From assembly GCF_004187715.1 (NCBI RefSeq), contig NZ_QZWF01000010.1:1-64000 (forward strand): a stretch of 64,000 nucleotides of DNA, in the 5' to 3' direction. The DNA is from Streptomyces sp. F001. Lineage in GTDB: Bacteria > Actinomycetota > Actinomycetes > Streptomycetales > Streptomycetaceae. Within the stretch, counting starts at the first letter, position 1, and each line of letters starts with the position of its first letter. Both the position numbers and the translations under genes were made by a program. Below are positions 16,541 to 24,958 of this stretch, in pieces. Below the pieces are notes generated by a model. That model did not search any database. It was not told the origin of the DNA and saw only the letters and a list, made by a program, of their open reading frames with translations.

Positions 16541-18364
16541 GTGGCGCGCGACATATCGGCTACCCCCGTCATCCCGACCCACCACCAGGAACTGATCTCC
16601 TGGGTGAACGAGATCGCCGAACTGACGCAGCCGGACAACGTGGTCTGGTGTGACGGATCCGAATCCGAGTACGAGCGCCTGTGCGAGGAGCTCGTCCAGA
16701 AGGGCACCTTCCGGAAACTCGACCCGATCAAGCGCCCGAACTCCTACTACGCGGCCTCGGACCCGACGGACGTCGCCCGCGTCGAGGACCGCACCTTCAT
16801 CTGCTCCGAGAAGGAGCAGGACGCCGGCCCGACCAACCACTGGAAGGCCCCTGCGGAGATGCGGGAGATCTTCCAGGGCGAGAAAGGCCTGTTCCGCGGC
16901 TCGATGCGGGGCCGGACCATGTACGTCGTGCCGTTCTGCATGGGCCCGCTCGGATCGCCCCTGTCCGCGATCGGCGTGGAGATCACCGACTCCGCGTACG
17001 TCGCCGTCTCCATGCGCACGATGACCCGCATGGGCCAGACGGTGCTGGACGAGCTCGGCTCCGAGGGCTTCTTCGTGCGAGCCGTGCACTCGCTCGGCGC
17101 CCCGCTGGAGCCCGGCCAGGAGGACGTCCCCTGGCCCTGCAACCAGACCAAGTACATCTCCCACTTCCCGGAGACCCGCGAGATCTGGTCCTACGGCTCC
17201 GGCTACGGCGGCAACGCCCTGCTCGGCAAGAAGTGCTACGCCCTGCGTATCGCCTCCGTCATGGCCCGCGACGAGGGCTGGCTCGCCGAGCACATGCTGA
17301 TCCTCAAGCTCACCCCGCCGCAGGGCTCGCCCAAGTACGTCGCCGCCGCCTTCCCGTCCGCCTGCGGCAAGACCAACCTCGCCATGCTGGAGCCCACCAT
17401 CTCCGGCTGGACCGTCGAGACGATCGGCGACGACATCGCGTGGATGCGCTTCGGCGAGGACGGCCGGCTGTACGCCATCAACCCCGAAGCCGGCTTCTTC
17501 GGCGTCGCGCCCGGCACCGGTGAGCACACCAACGCCAACGCGATGAAGACGCTGTGGGGCAACTCCGTCTTCACGAACGTGGCGCTGACGGACGACAACG
17601 ACATCTGGTGGGAGGGCATGACGGAGGAGACCCCGGCCCACCTGACGGACTGGAAGGGCAACGACTGGACGCCGCGGTCCGAGACTCCGGCCGCCCACCC
17701 CAACGCCCGCTTCACCGTGCCCGCCGCGCAGTGCCCGATCATCGCGCCCGAGTGGGAGGACCCCAAGGGCGTGCCGATCTCCGCGATCCTCTTCGGCGGG
17801 CGGCGCGCCACCGCCGTACCGCTGGTGACGGAGTCCTTCGACTGGAACCACGGCGTCTTCCTCGGCGCCAACGTGGCGAGCGAGAAGACCGCCGCCGCCG
17901 AGGGCAAGGTCGGCGAGCTGCGCCGCGACCCGTTCGCGATGCTGCCGTTCTGCGGCTACAACATGGGCGACTACATGGCCCACTGGATCAAGGTCGGCAA
18001 GTCGGCCGACCCGGCCAAGCTGCCGAAGATCTACTACGTCAACTGGTTCCGCAAGAACGACGAGGGCAAGTTCGTCTGGCCCGGCTTCGGCGAGAACAGC
18101 CGCGTCCTGAAGTGGATCGTCGAGCGCCTGGAGGGCAGGGCGGAGGGCGTCGAGACCCCGATCGGCGTCCTGCCGGCCAAGGAGGCCCTCGACACAGGCG
18201 GCCTCGAACTGGCCGACGAGGAGCTCGACTTCCTGCTCACCGTCGACAAGGAGGTCTGGCGCGAGGAGGCCGCCCTGATCCCCGAGCACCTCAACACCTT
18301 CGGCGACCACACGCCCAAGGAGCTGTGGGACGAGTACCACGCCCTGGTGCAGCGCCTGGGCTGA
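16541..18364 (+). CDS. pckG: Phosphoenolpyruvate carboxykinase (GTP)
   Basis: 607 aa, GTG start 5 nt after AGGAG. Converts oxaloacetate + GTP to PEP + CO2 + GDP, the entry to gluconeogenesis from TCA-cycle acids. Length and sequence fit the GTP-dependent family. The substrate region is NSYYAASDPTDVARVEDRTFI. The kinase-1 P-loop with the catalytic Cys is AAFPSACGKTN near residue 270-278; kinase-2 is GDDIAWM near 296. A guanine-binding/omega-loop region follows (NHGVFLGANVASEKTAAAEG). It stands alone between two divergent/convergent units and ends at a strong hairpin. The promoter region contains an inverted repeat that may give catabolite control. Confidence 0.97.
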   Translation: MARDISATPVIPTHHQELISWVNEIAELTQPDNVVWCDGSESEYERLCEELVQKGTFRKLDPIKRPNSYYAASDPTDVARVEDRTFICSEKEQDAGPTNHWKAPAEMREIFQGEKGLFRGSMRGRTMYVVPFCMGPLGSPLSAIGVEITDSAYVAVSMRTMTRMGQTVLDELGSEGFFVRAVHSLGAPLEPGQEDVPWPCNQTKYISHFPETREIWSYGSGYGGNALLGKKCYALRIASVMARDEGWLAEHMLILKLTPPQGSPKYVAAAFPSACGKTNLAMLEPTISGWTVETIGDDIAWMRFGEDGRLYAINPEAGFFGVAPGTGEHTNANAMKTLWGNSVFTNVALTDDNDIWWEGMTEETPAHLTDWKGNDWTPRSETPAAHPNARFTVPAAQCPIIAPEWEDPKGVPISAILFGGRRATAVPLVTESFDWNHGVFLGANVASEKTAAAEGKVGELRRDPFAMLPFCGYNMGDYMAHWIKVGKSADPAKLPKIYYVNWFRKNDEGKFVWPGFGENSRVLKWIVERLEGRAEGVETPIGVLPAKEALDTGGLELADEELDFLLTVDKEVWREEAALIPEHLNTFGDHTPKELWDEYHALVQRLG

Positions 18365-18448
18365 GGCCCGACGAAGACTCCGCGGCCGGTCTACCGACAG
18401 TGCCCTGACCAGCAACATCGTCACGGCCGGCCGTGGTGACAGCCGGAG

Positions 18449-18476
18449 GGGCCCCGCACAACGGCGTGCGGGGCCC
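18449..18476. terminator. Bidirectional hairpin between pckG and the vWA/TelA operon
   Basis: GGGCCCCGCAC (18449-18459) pairs perfectly with GTGCGGGGCCC (18466-18476). It sits between two convergent transcription units, so it can end both. Confidence 0.8.
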
Positions 18477-18482
18477 GTTCCG

Positions 18483-19085
18483 TCAGTCGGAACGGTCCTC
18501 CAGATAGCGGGTGTGGGATTCCTGGCGGCGGGACTCCGTCTCCCTGAGTCCCACCGCCAGCTTCTCCGCCTCCTGCCGCAGCAGGTCGAGCTGTCGCTCC
18601 AGGTGCCGTTCGGGCGGTTCCTGCCCCGGCGTCATCCGATGCCACCAGCGGGTGCGTACGAACGCGTCGACGGCCTCGGGAACGTCCTGCCGTACGGCCC
18701 GGGACAGCGCGTGCACGCCCTCCGGGTCCTGGGCGAGGATCTCGCTCACCCAGCCGGGCTCCAGCAACGCGGCCAGCAGGTCGGTCAGTTCGGTGAGCCT
18801 GCCCGCGGCGGCGGGCGGCAGGTCGATGCCCGCGAGATAGCCGCGCAGGGTGCCGAAGTCGCCGCGCACCTCGTCGAGCTGGGCCGACGGGTCGGGGAAG
18901 TCGGGCAGGGCAGGCCGCTCCGGCGGGGCGATCAGCGCGCCCGCCCCGTACAGACCGGCGACGACCACCGGCCAGTACGGCCCCGCCACGCCCGTGAACG
19001 TCAGCACCAGGCCGACCAGACCGCAGGCACTGCCGGTGAGGTTCTTGCGGGACTCCAGGTACGTCAGCGCTCTACTGGTAGCCAC
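18483..19085 (-). CDS. Two-helix membrane protein, last gene of the TelA/vWA operon
   Basis: 200 aa. Residues about 15-55 hold two adjacent membrane helices (GSACGLVGLVLTFTGVAG and PVVVAGLYGAGALIA), followed by a long helical cytosolic part ending in a coiled-coil-like segment (RHLERQLDLLRQEAEKLAVGLRE). No known catalytic motif. It overlaps the vWA lipoprotein gene by 14 nt, so the two are translationally coupled. It is the fourth gene in the operon with a solute-binding-like protein, TelA and vWA protein, and may be the membrane anchor or effector of that set. Function not recognised. Confidence 0.8.
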   Translation of the reverse strand: MATSRALTYLESRKNLTGSACGLVGLVLTFTGVAGPYWPVVVAGLYGAGALIAPPERPALPDFPDPSAQLDEVRGDFGTLRGYLAGIDLPPAAAGRLTELTDLLAALLEPGWVSEILAQDPEGVHALSRAVRQDVPEAVDAFVRTRWWHRMTPGQEPPERHLERQLDLLRQEAEKLAVGLRETESRRQESHTRYLEDRSD

Positions 19086-20613
19086 GGATCTCCTCGAAGG
19101 CGCCGTCCAGCGAGCCCTGTTGGGCGTCGAAGAGGCGGCCGCCGGTCAGTTCGGCGATGTGCTCCAGCTCGGAACGGTCGGAGTCGCCGAACAGGATGGG
19201 GAAGACGGGGATGTCCTTCTGGCCGCCGGTGAGCGCACCGTGGAAGTCCTCGAAGTCGCCGGCGGTCGCACCGGTCGTGTTCTCCCCGTCCGTCATCAGC
19301 ACGATCGACGTGAACGTGTCACGGTCCGCCCTCAGCTGCTCGTACGCCTTCTCCAGCGAGGTGTAGATCGCGGTGTCGCCCTCGGCCGTCAACGCCTCGG
19401 TGTCCCGCCGGATCCCGTCGAGCCCGGTCTTCGGATCCTCCGGGTCCACGACATGGGTCCGTACGCTCTTCACATCCGACCCGAACGGCATCAGCGTCAC
19501 CTCCTCCCGCTCCCGGAAGTCGCCGGTCAGGCCGGTCAGCGCCTTCTTCAGCCCGGCCAGCCGGTCGCCCTCCATCGAGCCCGAGGTGTCCAGCACGTAC
19601 ACCGTGCGGGACGGGCGGCGCAGCTCGTTCTCGTACGAGTCGAGCAGCCCGTCCGCCACGGACCGGCTGCCCGGGAAGGGCAGTTCGCGCCGACGGGTGG
19701 TGTCCAGGCCGGTCGCGGGCTGCACGGAGGCGACGACCGGGCGGCGGTGCGTGCCGTCGGTGATCGCGCGCTGGATCTCCGGGGAGCGCAGGGCCTCGGT
19801 CAGCCGGCGGACGTCCTCGCGGGCCGGGGCACCCGCGGAGGCGAGGGACGAGAGCGGGTAGTCCGCGGTGACGACACCGTCGGTGGGGCGGATCACCGTC
19901 AGACCGGGGAGGCCCTTCAGAACCGACTCGTAGTTGAGCAGCGCGTCGACAGTGCCGCGCCGCTCGTACGCGCTCGCCAGCCAGCCCGACGAACCCGACG
20001 TCAGCTGCTGCCCCCGGAAGAACTCCTTCAGACGGGGAGTCGCCTTCTGCACGTCCGCGTCCGTGAGCGCGGACTGGGCGCCGGAGAGGGCGGAGGCGAC
20101 GGAGACGAGGGCGGAGAAGCCGGAGTTGGAGCGGGCCGGGTCGGTCATGCCGTAGGTGAGGTCGCCGTCGCGCACGGCCTGCTCGACATCGGACCAGGTG
20201 ACGTCCTCCGGCTGCCAGCCGAGGGCCTTGACGGTGGCCGGCTTGACGCCGATCGCGACCGGGCTCGACATGACCGGTGTCTCCGACACGACCTTCTTCG
20301 CCGCTTCCGGGCGCAGCCGCAGGTAGTCGTTGGAGGACAGCCACACCGCGTCGTACGCCCCGTCCGCCTTGCCCCGCGCGAGCAGGTCGACGGCGTCGAG
20401 GGTGCCCATGTAGGTGGGCCGGACGGTGATGCCGGTCTCCTCACGGACCCGGTCCAGGACGTCCGTCATGTCGCTGAGCTCGCTGGAGGCGAGGACGCGC
20501 AGGGTGCCGGCCTTGTAGGCCTGGGTGTCCTCGTCCGTCCCGTCGTCCTGGGCCGTCGTGCAGGCCGTCAGCAGGGCCAGCGCCGCGACGGCGAGGGCGA
20601 GCGGGCGTCTCAT
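19072..20613 (-). CDS. Lipoprotein: solute-binding-like domain fused to vWA domain
   Basis: 513 aa from ATG 20613, overlapping the telA stop by 4 nt. A lipoprotein signal (LALAVAALALLTAC) is followed by a type II extracellular solute-binding-like domain (about 35-320: LRVLASSELSDMTDVLDRV… TYGMTDPARSNSGFSALVSVAS). From about 333 there is a von Willebrand A domain with a complete MIDAS: DTSGSMEG near residue 340, then the later Thr and Asp (VLMTDGENT). Predicted to be displayed on the outer face of the membrane, binding a metal-coordinated protein or ligand. The SBP-vWA fusion and neighbouring second SBP and TelA suggest a surface stress-sensing or assembly system rather than an ABC importer, since no permease or ATPase is encoded nearby. 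Confidence 0.88.
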   Translation of the reverse strand: MRRPLALAVAALALLTACTTAQDDGTDEDTQAYKAGTLRVLASSELSDMTDVLDRVREETGITVRPTYMGTLDAVDLLARGKADGAYDAVWLSSNDYLRLRPEAAKKVVSETPVMSSPVAIGVKPATVKALGWQPEDVTWSDVEQAVRDGDLTYGMTDPARSNSGFSALVSVASALSGAQSALTDADVQKATPRLKEFFRGQQLTSGSSGWLASAYERRGTVDALLNYESVLKGLPGLTVIRPTDGVVTADYPLSSLASAGAPAREDVRRLTEALRSPEIQRAITDGTHRRPVVASVQPATGLDTTRRRELPFPGSRSVADGLLDSYENELRRPSRTVYVLDTSGSMEGDRLAGLKKALTGLTGDFREREEVTLMPFGSDVKSVRTHVVDPEDPKTGLDGIRRDTEALTAEGDTAIYTSLEKAYEQLRADRDTFTSIVLMTDGENTTGATAGDFEDFHGALTGGQKDIPVFPILFGDSDRSELEHIAELTGGRLFDAQQGSLDGAFEEIRGYQ

Positions 20614-21818
20614 GAGAGGCCCCCTTCCAGGGCGCTCTGCGAGCGGCTGCGGTCCAGGTAGGCGGAGGCGTGCTGGAGTTCGACGGTCAGCGACTCGACG
20701 GTCGTGGCCATCGCTTCGGTGGCCTGCACCTTGTAGGTGTCGATGGCGTCCAGCGTGCGATAGATCTGCTGGAAGGCCGAGCGCAGCGTCTCCGCGCCGA
20801 CCGCCGGGTCGGCGGCGATGCGCTGGATCTCGCCGGACTGCGTGGCGAGCATCTCGGCATTGCCCCGGATCAGGTCCTCCGTGGTGCCCCGCAGGGCGTT
20901 GACCTGGTCGACGACCTTCTTCTGGTGGTCCAGGGCGGAGGCGAGCATGACGGAGATACGCAGCGCCGAGACGGTGGTCGTGGCCGCCCGGTCGACGCCC
21001 TTGACCAGCTCGTCGTTGTTGCGGCGTACGACGTCCATGGCGAGGTAGCCCTGTGCGCACACCGCGAGCTGAGTGAGCAGGTCCTGGTGCTTCTGCCGGA
21101 CGGGGAAGAGGACGTCCGCGCGCAGCGAGTCGGCGGCCTGCGGGTCGCTCGTCTCGACACCGGCGATGTGCTGCTCGACCGCCGTGTCCAGGGCCTCGGT
21201 GAGGACGACGTACTCCTGGAGCTTGCCCATGGTCTCCCACAGGCGCACCCGCTCGGTCTGCAACGCGGCGTTGTCGCGGCGCAGTTCGTCCTGCCCGCCG
21301 CGCAGCGAGCCGACGATCTTGTTCAGGGTGCCCTGCGCGGAGGCGTACTTGGCGACGTGATCGCGCAGCTTGTTGCCGCCCGGCAGCCGGGACAGGAACT
21401 TCCGCCCCTTGGCGGCGGGCAGATCACGCGGATCCAGATCCTCCACGACCCTGCGCAGTTCGACGAGCGAGCCCGCCACCTGCGACTGCGCGTCCCCGCC
21501 CTTGGACGGCAGACTCCGCACGGTCCGCTCCAGCATGCGGTTGGACTGCGCGGCCGCGGTGCGCATCTCACCGGCGCCGAGCGCGGTGATCTCGCCGACC
21601 TTGCCGGCGAACTCGGGCGAGCGGGCGTCGAGGGCGGCGAGTGAGGCGACGTAGTCGGAGGCCTTGCGGGCCATGTCGTCACGGACACCGTCGTCGACGG
21701 GCACGAGTCCGCCGGCCTTCTCCCGCGGGACCCGGGCGACCGGCTCGGGCGGGATGAGGGTGAAGGTGTCGTCGTGACTGGGGCTGGTGTTCTGGCTGGT
21801 GCTGCCGTAGTCGGTCAT
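20610..21818 (-). CDS. TelA/KlaA-family (toxic anion resistance) protein
   Basis: 402 aa, ATG start. A disordered N-terminus (MTDYGSTSQNTSPSHDD) leads into the TelA helical domain: GEMRTAAAQSNRMLERTVRS, LVELRRVVEDLDPRDL, KIVGSLRGGQDELRRDNAALQTERVRLWETMGKLQEYV, and a C-terminal helical tail. Cytosolic, coiled-coil rich. The family was named from plasmid tellurite resistance, but chromosomal copies occur in Ter-like stress clusters, often with vWA proteins, and the direct function is unclear. Second gene of the four-gene operon; 12 nt after the preceding solute-binding-like gene, 4-nt overlap with the next. Confidence 0.9.
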   Translation of the reverse strand: MTDYGSTSQNTSPSHDDTFTLIPPEPVARVPREKAGGLVPVDDGVRDDMARKASDYVASLAALDARSPEFAGKVGEITALGAGEMRTAAAQSNRMLERTVRSLPSKGGDAQSQVAGSLVELRRVVEDLDPRDLPAAKGRKFLSRLPGGNKLRDHVAKYASAQGTLNKIVGSLRGGQDELRRDNAALQTERVRLWETMGKLQEYVVLTEALDTAVEQHIAGVETSDPQAADSLRADVLFPVRQKHQDLLTQLAVCAQGYLAMDVVRRNNDELVKGVDRAATTTVSALRISVMLASALDHQKKVVDQVNALRGTTEDLIRGNAEMLATQSGEIQRIAADPAVGAETLRSAFQQIYRTLDAIDTYKVQATEAMATTVESLTVELQHASAYLDRSRSQSALEGGLS

Positions 21819-21830
21819 CTGCTGATCCCC

Positions 21831-22904
21831 CTATCCGCGCGCCCGGCGCGCCATCTCGTGCAGCACCGCGGAGGTGGGCACGGGCGCCTGCCGTACGCCG
21901 GTCAGCTTCTGGTTGAGGTAGTCGGTGTGGCCGGTGGTGGCCGACGTGAACTCGCCGGTGGCGCCCTGCGGACGGAACCCGTGCCGGACGGCCAGCTTGC
22001 GCAACTCCGGGTCGGAGGAGAGAAGTTCGCCGACCTCGCGGCCCTCCTCGGTGAGGGGTACGACGGTGTGGTCGCTGGTCGTGGTGGTGTCCGGGTAGAG
22101 GACGGTGAGGTCGTCCACGCCCTGGCCCTGCGTGAGCAGTGCGGCGACCTGGGACTCGTAGACGAGGACGAGCGGGTTGCCGGCGCCGCTGATGAAGTCC
22201 CGGAACGCGCCGTCCGAGCTGGACTGCTGGGCGCCCTGGACGGTGACCAGCTTGCGCAGCAGAGGGGCGGTCCGCTCGACGTCGGCGTCGCTCGCGACGA
22301 CCCGGCCGTCGTTGTCGACGTAGGAGGCGGCGGCGAGGTAGAGGGCGCCGGAGTTGGAGGTCACGGGGTCGGTGCTGGTGATGTAGAGAGTGCCGGTCAA
22401 CTCCCCGTACTTCTCCGCCCCCTTCAGCTGCTGCCAGGTGCGGTCGTCACGGGCGGCGTCGAGGTAGGCGCCCATGTCGAGGGTGCCGTGGTTCTTGTCG
22501 AGGGTGACGAGACGGTTGGCGGCCAGCACCTCGGCGGCGTTGCGATGCGCGACGACGACGAGCGGCGAGTAGAAGGGCCACGGCAGCGGCTGCTGGACGC
22601 CGTACTTCTCGGCGAGCGCGTCCGACGGCGCCTTGCTGGACGGAAAGGCGAGGTCGTAGCCCTTCAGGTCCAGCCCCTCCATGGCCCACGAGCCGGACGT
22701 CTCCGTCTCCACGGTGTAGCCCTCGGCGGCCAGGGCGTCCACCACCTTCGGGTCGGCGAAGAACTCGGCCTTCTCCGACCCGATCACTGCCCGCACGGTC
22801 TTCGTTGCCGTGCCCTGGTCCCCGTTGTCCCGGCCCGCTACGACGGCTGCCACCACTCCGCCGATCAGCACAACCGCGAGGACGATACCTGCGATACGTC
22901 TCAC
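21831..22904 (-). CDS. Solute-binding-like membrane-anchored protein, first gene of the TelA/vWA operon
   Basis: 357 aa from GTG 22904. The N-terminal hydrophobic segment (IAGIVLAVVLIGGVVAAVVAG) is uncleaved-looking and has no lipobox, so it is probably an anchor. The rest is a periplasmic-binding-protein-like fold related to the SBP half of the downstream vWA lipoprotein: AVIGSEKAEFFADPKVVDAL, YDLAFPSSKAPSDALAEKYG, ITSTDPVTSNSGALYLAA, which parallels GMTDPARSNSGFSAL downstream. No transporter genes are nearby. The start codon lies two bases from a perfect 18-bp palindrome that would mask the ribosome site. Confidence 0.82.
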   Translation of the reverse strand: MRRIAGIVLAVVLIGGVVAAVVAGRDNGDQGTATKTVRAVIGSEKAEFFADPKVVDALAAEGYTVETETSGSWAMEGLDLKGYDLAFPSSKAPSDALAEKYGVQQPLPWPFYSPLVVVAHRNAAEVLAANRLVTLDKNHGTLDMGAYLDAARDDRTWQQLKGAEKYGELTGTLYITSTDPVTSNSGALYLAAASYVDNDGRVVASDADVERTAPLLRKLVTVQGAQQSSSDGAFRDFISGAGNPLVLVYESQVAALLTQGQGVDDLTVLYPDTTTTSDHTVVPLTEEGREVGELLSSDPELRKLAVRHGFRPQGATGEFTSATTGHTDYLNQKLTGVRQAPVPTSAVLHEMARRARG

Positions 22905-22905
22905 G

Positions 22906-22923
22906 CCGGGAGCGTGCTCCCGG
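22906..22923 (-). promoter_or_regulatory. Palindrome over the ribosome site of the TelA/vWA operon
   Basis: CCGGGAGC-GT-GCTCCCGG is a perfect 8+2+8 palindrome. On the minus strand it ends one nucleotide before the GTG start and contains the only SD-like GGGAG. It could be an RNA hairpin that limits translation or a protein-binding site. Confidence 0.45.
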
Positions 22924-22994
22924 AACCCAACGTTCCCCGTCGCCCGCGGTGACCGAGGGGTGACGTACCCGTCTCGGTACGCAACGCCGACCTC

Positions 22995-23045
22995 AGGGGC
23001 GCGCGGGGAACTGCGCGATCAACCACACACAACCGGAAGTCGCCC
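22995..23045. repeat. Common Streptomyces intergenic repeat (GAACTGCGCGA type)
   Basis: AGGGGCGCGCGGGGAACTGC followed by GCGATCAACCACACACAACC. I recall variants of GGGCGCGGGGAACTGCGCGA as one of the most frequent intergenic sequences in Streptomyces. It lies in the gap 22924-23096, which has no gene. Function unknown; CGCGCGGG…CTGCGCG can fold into a hairpin. Confidence 0.5.
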
Positions 23046-23096
23046 ACCCACAAACCGCCCTACGGCGAACGGGACCGTCGGGGGAGCCCGGAGGGC

Positions 23097-23519
23097 TCAG
23101 CGGGACGCGACCTCGCGGGGCTCCAGCGCAGCGGCGTGCGCATCCATGCGTTCCGCCGTGAGGATCGCCGCCGCCGTGTCCGCGCGGGACGCCGCGACGA
23201 CCAGGGCGCGGCCCGCGAGGGTGTGGGCGCGTCGGTGCAGTGCGGCGAGATGCGGCTCGGCGGCGGTCGCGGTCACCGACGTGCGGGCCGGCGCGGCTCC
23301 TCCCCGCAGCCGGGCCACCTGGTCGGCGAGCCGGGTGGCCGCGGTGTCCAGGTCGGCGGACGGGGCCAGCGCACGCAGCTCGTCGGTGACGGCGAGCAGT
23401 GCCGCGAGATGGCCCGCGAGCTGGATGTCCAGCTCTTCCTCACGGGAGCGGTGGGGGAAGTCGGTGGTGCTGCCGGCCATCGTCGTGTGGACCGACTTGG
23501 TGCGGATCGGCTCGTACAT
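23097..23519 (-). CDS. Small helical protein of unknown function
   Basis: 140 aa, ATG start 7 nt after AGGAGG. The sequence is almost entirely helical and alanine-rich (EEELDIQLAGHLAALLAVTDELRAL, LDTAATRLADQVARLRGG, AALHRRAHTLAGRALVVAASRADTAAAILTAERMDAHAAAL), with no signal peptide or membrane segment. I do not recognise the family. It has its own promoter with a TAGGAT -10 box and a palindromic operator candidate (23556-23572), so expression is probably regulated. Both flanking genes have their own promoter or a gap, so it looks monocistronic. Confidence 0.75.
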   Translation of the reverse strand: MYEPIRTKSVHTTMAGSTTDFPHRSREEELDIQLAGHLAALLAVTDELRALAPSADLDTAATRLADQVARLRGGAAPARTSVTATAAEPHLAALHRRAHTLAGRALVVAASRADTAAAILTAERMDAHAAALEPREVASR

Positions 23520-23544
23520 GGGATGGCCTCCTGTGTTCGACAGA

Positions 23545-23572
23545 AGCCATCCTAGCTTAGATTTCGTCTAAA
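23545..23572 (-). promoter_or_regulatory. Promoter with palindromic operator for the 140-aa protein gene
   Basis: On the minus strand the -10 box TAGGAT is preceded by TTAGA-CGAAA-TCTAA, a perfect 5-bp inverted repeat (23557-23561 and 23567-23571) extended by CTTTAGA/CTTAGA. The repeat fills the -35 to -10 spacer, the position of a repressor site. Confidence 0.45.
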
Positions 23573-23620
23573 GTTGAGCCCATCCATAAAAGTGAGCAGG
23601 CTGTCCACGCAGCGTGAGCG

Positions 23621-24832
23621 TCAGTGCTGGCTGTAGCCGTCCAGGAACGTGCCGATCCTGCCGACCGCGTCCCGTAGATCAACGACCGTCGGGAGCGTCA
23701 CGACCCGGAAGTGGTCCGGTTCCGGCCAGTTGAAGCCCGTGCCGTGGACGACCATGATCTTCTCCCGGCGCAGCAGGTCCAGGACCATCCGGCGGTCGTC
23801 CTTGATCTTGAAGACCTTGGGGTCGAGACGCGGGAAGAGATACAGCGCCCCCTTGGGGCGGACGCAGGTGACGCCGGGGATCTGCGTCAGCATCTCGTAG
23901 GCCACGTCCATCTGCTCGCGCAGGCGCCCGCCCGGCAGTACGAGGTCGTTGACCGACTGGCGTCCGCTCAGCGCGGCGACGACCCCGTGCTGTCCCGGCA
24001 TGTTCGCGCACAGGCGCATGTTCGCCAGGATCGTCAGGCCCTCGATGTAGGAGTCGGCGTGGGCGCGCGGGCCGGAGATCGACATCCAGCCCACCCGGTA
24101 GCCGGCCACCCGGTACGCCTTCGACATGCCGTTGAAGGTGAGGGTGAGCAGGTCGGGGGCGACTGCCGCGGTGGGGGTGTGCGTGGCGCCGTCGTAGAGG
24201 ATCTTGTCGTAGATCTCGTCCGAGCAGACCAGCAGGTTGTGCCGGCGGGCGATGTCCGTCAGGCCCTTGAGCATCGCCTCGTCGTAGACCGCGCCGGTCG
24301 GGTTGTTCGGGTTGATGATGACGAGCGCCTTGGTGCGGTCGGTGACCTTGCGCTCGACGTCCGCGAGGTCCGGCATCCAGTCGGACTGCTCGTCGCAGCG
24401 GTAGTGCACGGCCGTACCGCCGGACAGGGAGACGGCGGCCGTCCACAGCGGGTAGTCCGGGGCCGGTACGAGGACCTCGTCCCCGTCGTCCAGCAGGCCC
24501 TGCATCGCCATGGTGATCAGTTCGGAGACGCCGTTGCCGATGAAGACGTGCTCGACGTCCGTCTCGATACCGAGGGTCTGGTTGTGCATGACGACCGCCC
24601 GGCGTGCGGCCAGCAGGCCCTTGGCGTCGCCGTAGCCGTGGGCCGTGGAGACATTGCGGAGGATGTCCTCCAGGATCTCCGGCGGGCACTCGAAGCCGAA
24701 GGCTGCCGGGTTGCCGGTGTTCAGCTTGAGGATGCGGTGTCCGGCCGCCTCGAGCCGCATCGCCTCCTCGAGTACCGGGCCCCGGATCTCGTAACAGACG
24801 TTGGCGAGCTTCGTCGACTGGATCACCTGCAT
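23621..24832 (-). CDS. PLP-dependent class I aminotransferase (AlaT-like)
   Basis: 403 aa from ATG 24832 (MQVIQSTKLANVCYEIRGPV), the family's usual start; the frame is open 32 codons further up without matching sequence. Fold type I aminotransferase: FIGNGVSELITMAMQGLLDDGDEVLVPAPDYPLW, substrate/cofactor motif NPNNPTGAVY, CSDEIYDKILYD, and the PLP lysine in FNGMSKAYRVAGYRVGW. C-terminal substrate Arg is likely in WPEPDHFRVVTLP. Closest by memory to the AlaT/AlaA glutamate-pyruvate aminotransferases of proteobacteria and actinobacteria, making alanine from pyruvate. Monocistronic. Confidence 0.9.
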   Translation of the reverse strand: MQVIQSTKLANVCYEIRGPVLEEAMRLEAAGHRILKLNTGNPAAFGFECPPEILEDILRNVSTAHGYGDAKGLLAARRAVVMHNQTLGIETDVEHVFIGNGVSELITMAMQGLLDDGDEVLVPAPDYPLWTAAVSLSGGTAVHYRCDEQSDWMPDLADVERKVTDRTKALVIINPNNPTGAVYDEAMLKGLTDIARRHNLLVCSDEIYDKILYDGATHTPTAAVAPDLLTLTFNGMSKAYRVAGYRVGWMSISGPRAHADSYIEGLTILANMRLCANMPGQHGVVAALSGRQSVNDLVLPGGRLREQMDVAYEMLTQIPGVTCVRPKGALYLFPRLDPKVFKIKDDRRMVLDLLRREKIMVVHGTGFNWPEPDHFRVVTLPTVVDLRDAVGRIGTFLDGYSQH

Positions 24833-24944
24833 GACAGGGAGCTTACGGTGGGGTAACGCCGCACGGCTCGTGCTTTCCGCCACATGAGACACGGCGGTTT
24901 GGGTGGTTATCGCCGAACGCTGTCCCACCGGCCCCTCCCGTCCC

Positions 24945-24950
24945 TAGAAT
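24945..24950 (+). promoter_or_regulatory. -10 box implying a leaderless transcript
   Basis: TAGAAT ends 8 nt before the ATG at 24959. Initiation 7-9 nt downstream of a -10 box would place the RNA start at or next to the AUG, and no Shine-Dalgarno sequence is present. Leaderless mRNAs are common in Streptomyces. Confidence 0.5.
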
Positions 24951-24958
24951 GCACGGCC

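Noticed and set aside
20610..21818. A tellurite resistance operon
   Set aside because: TelA is present, but TerD/TerC/TerZ genes are absent and the partners are SBP/vWA proteins, so the resistance name is not supported as a function.
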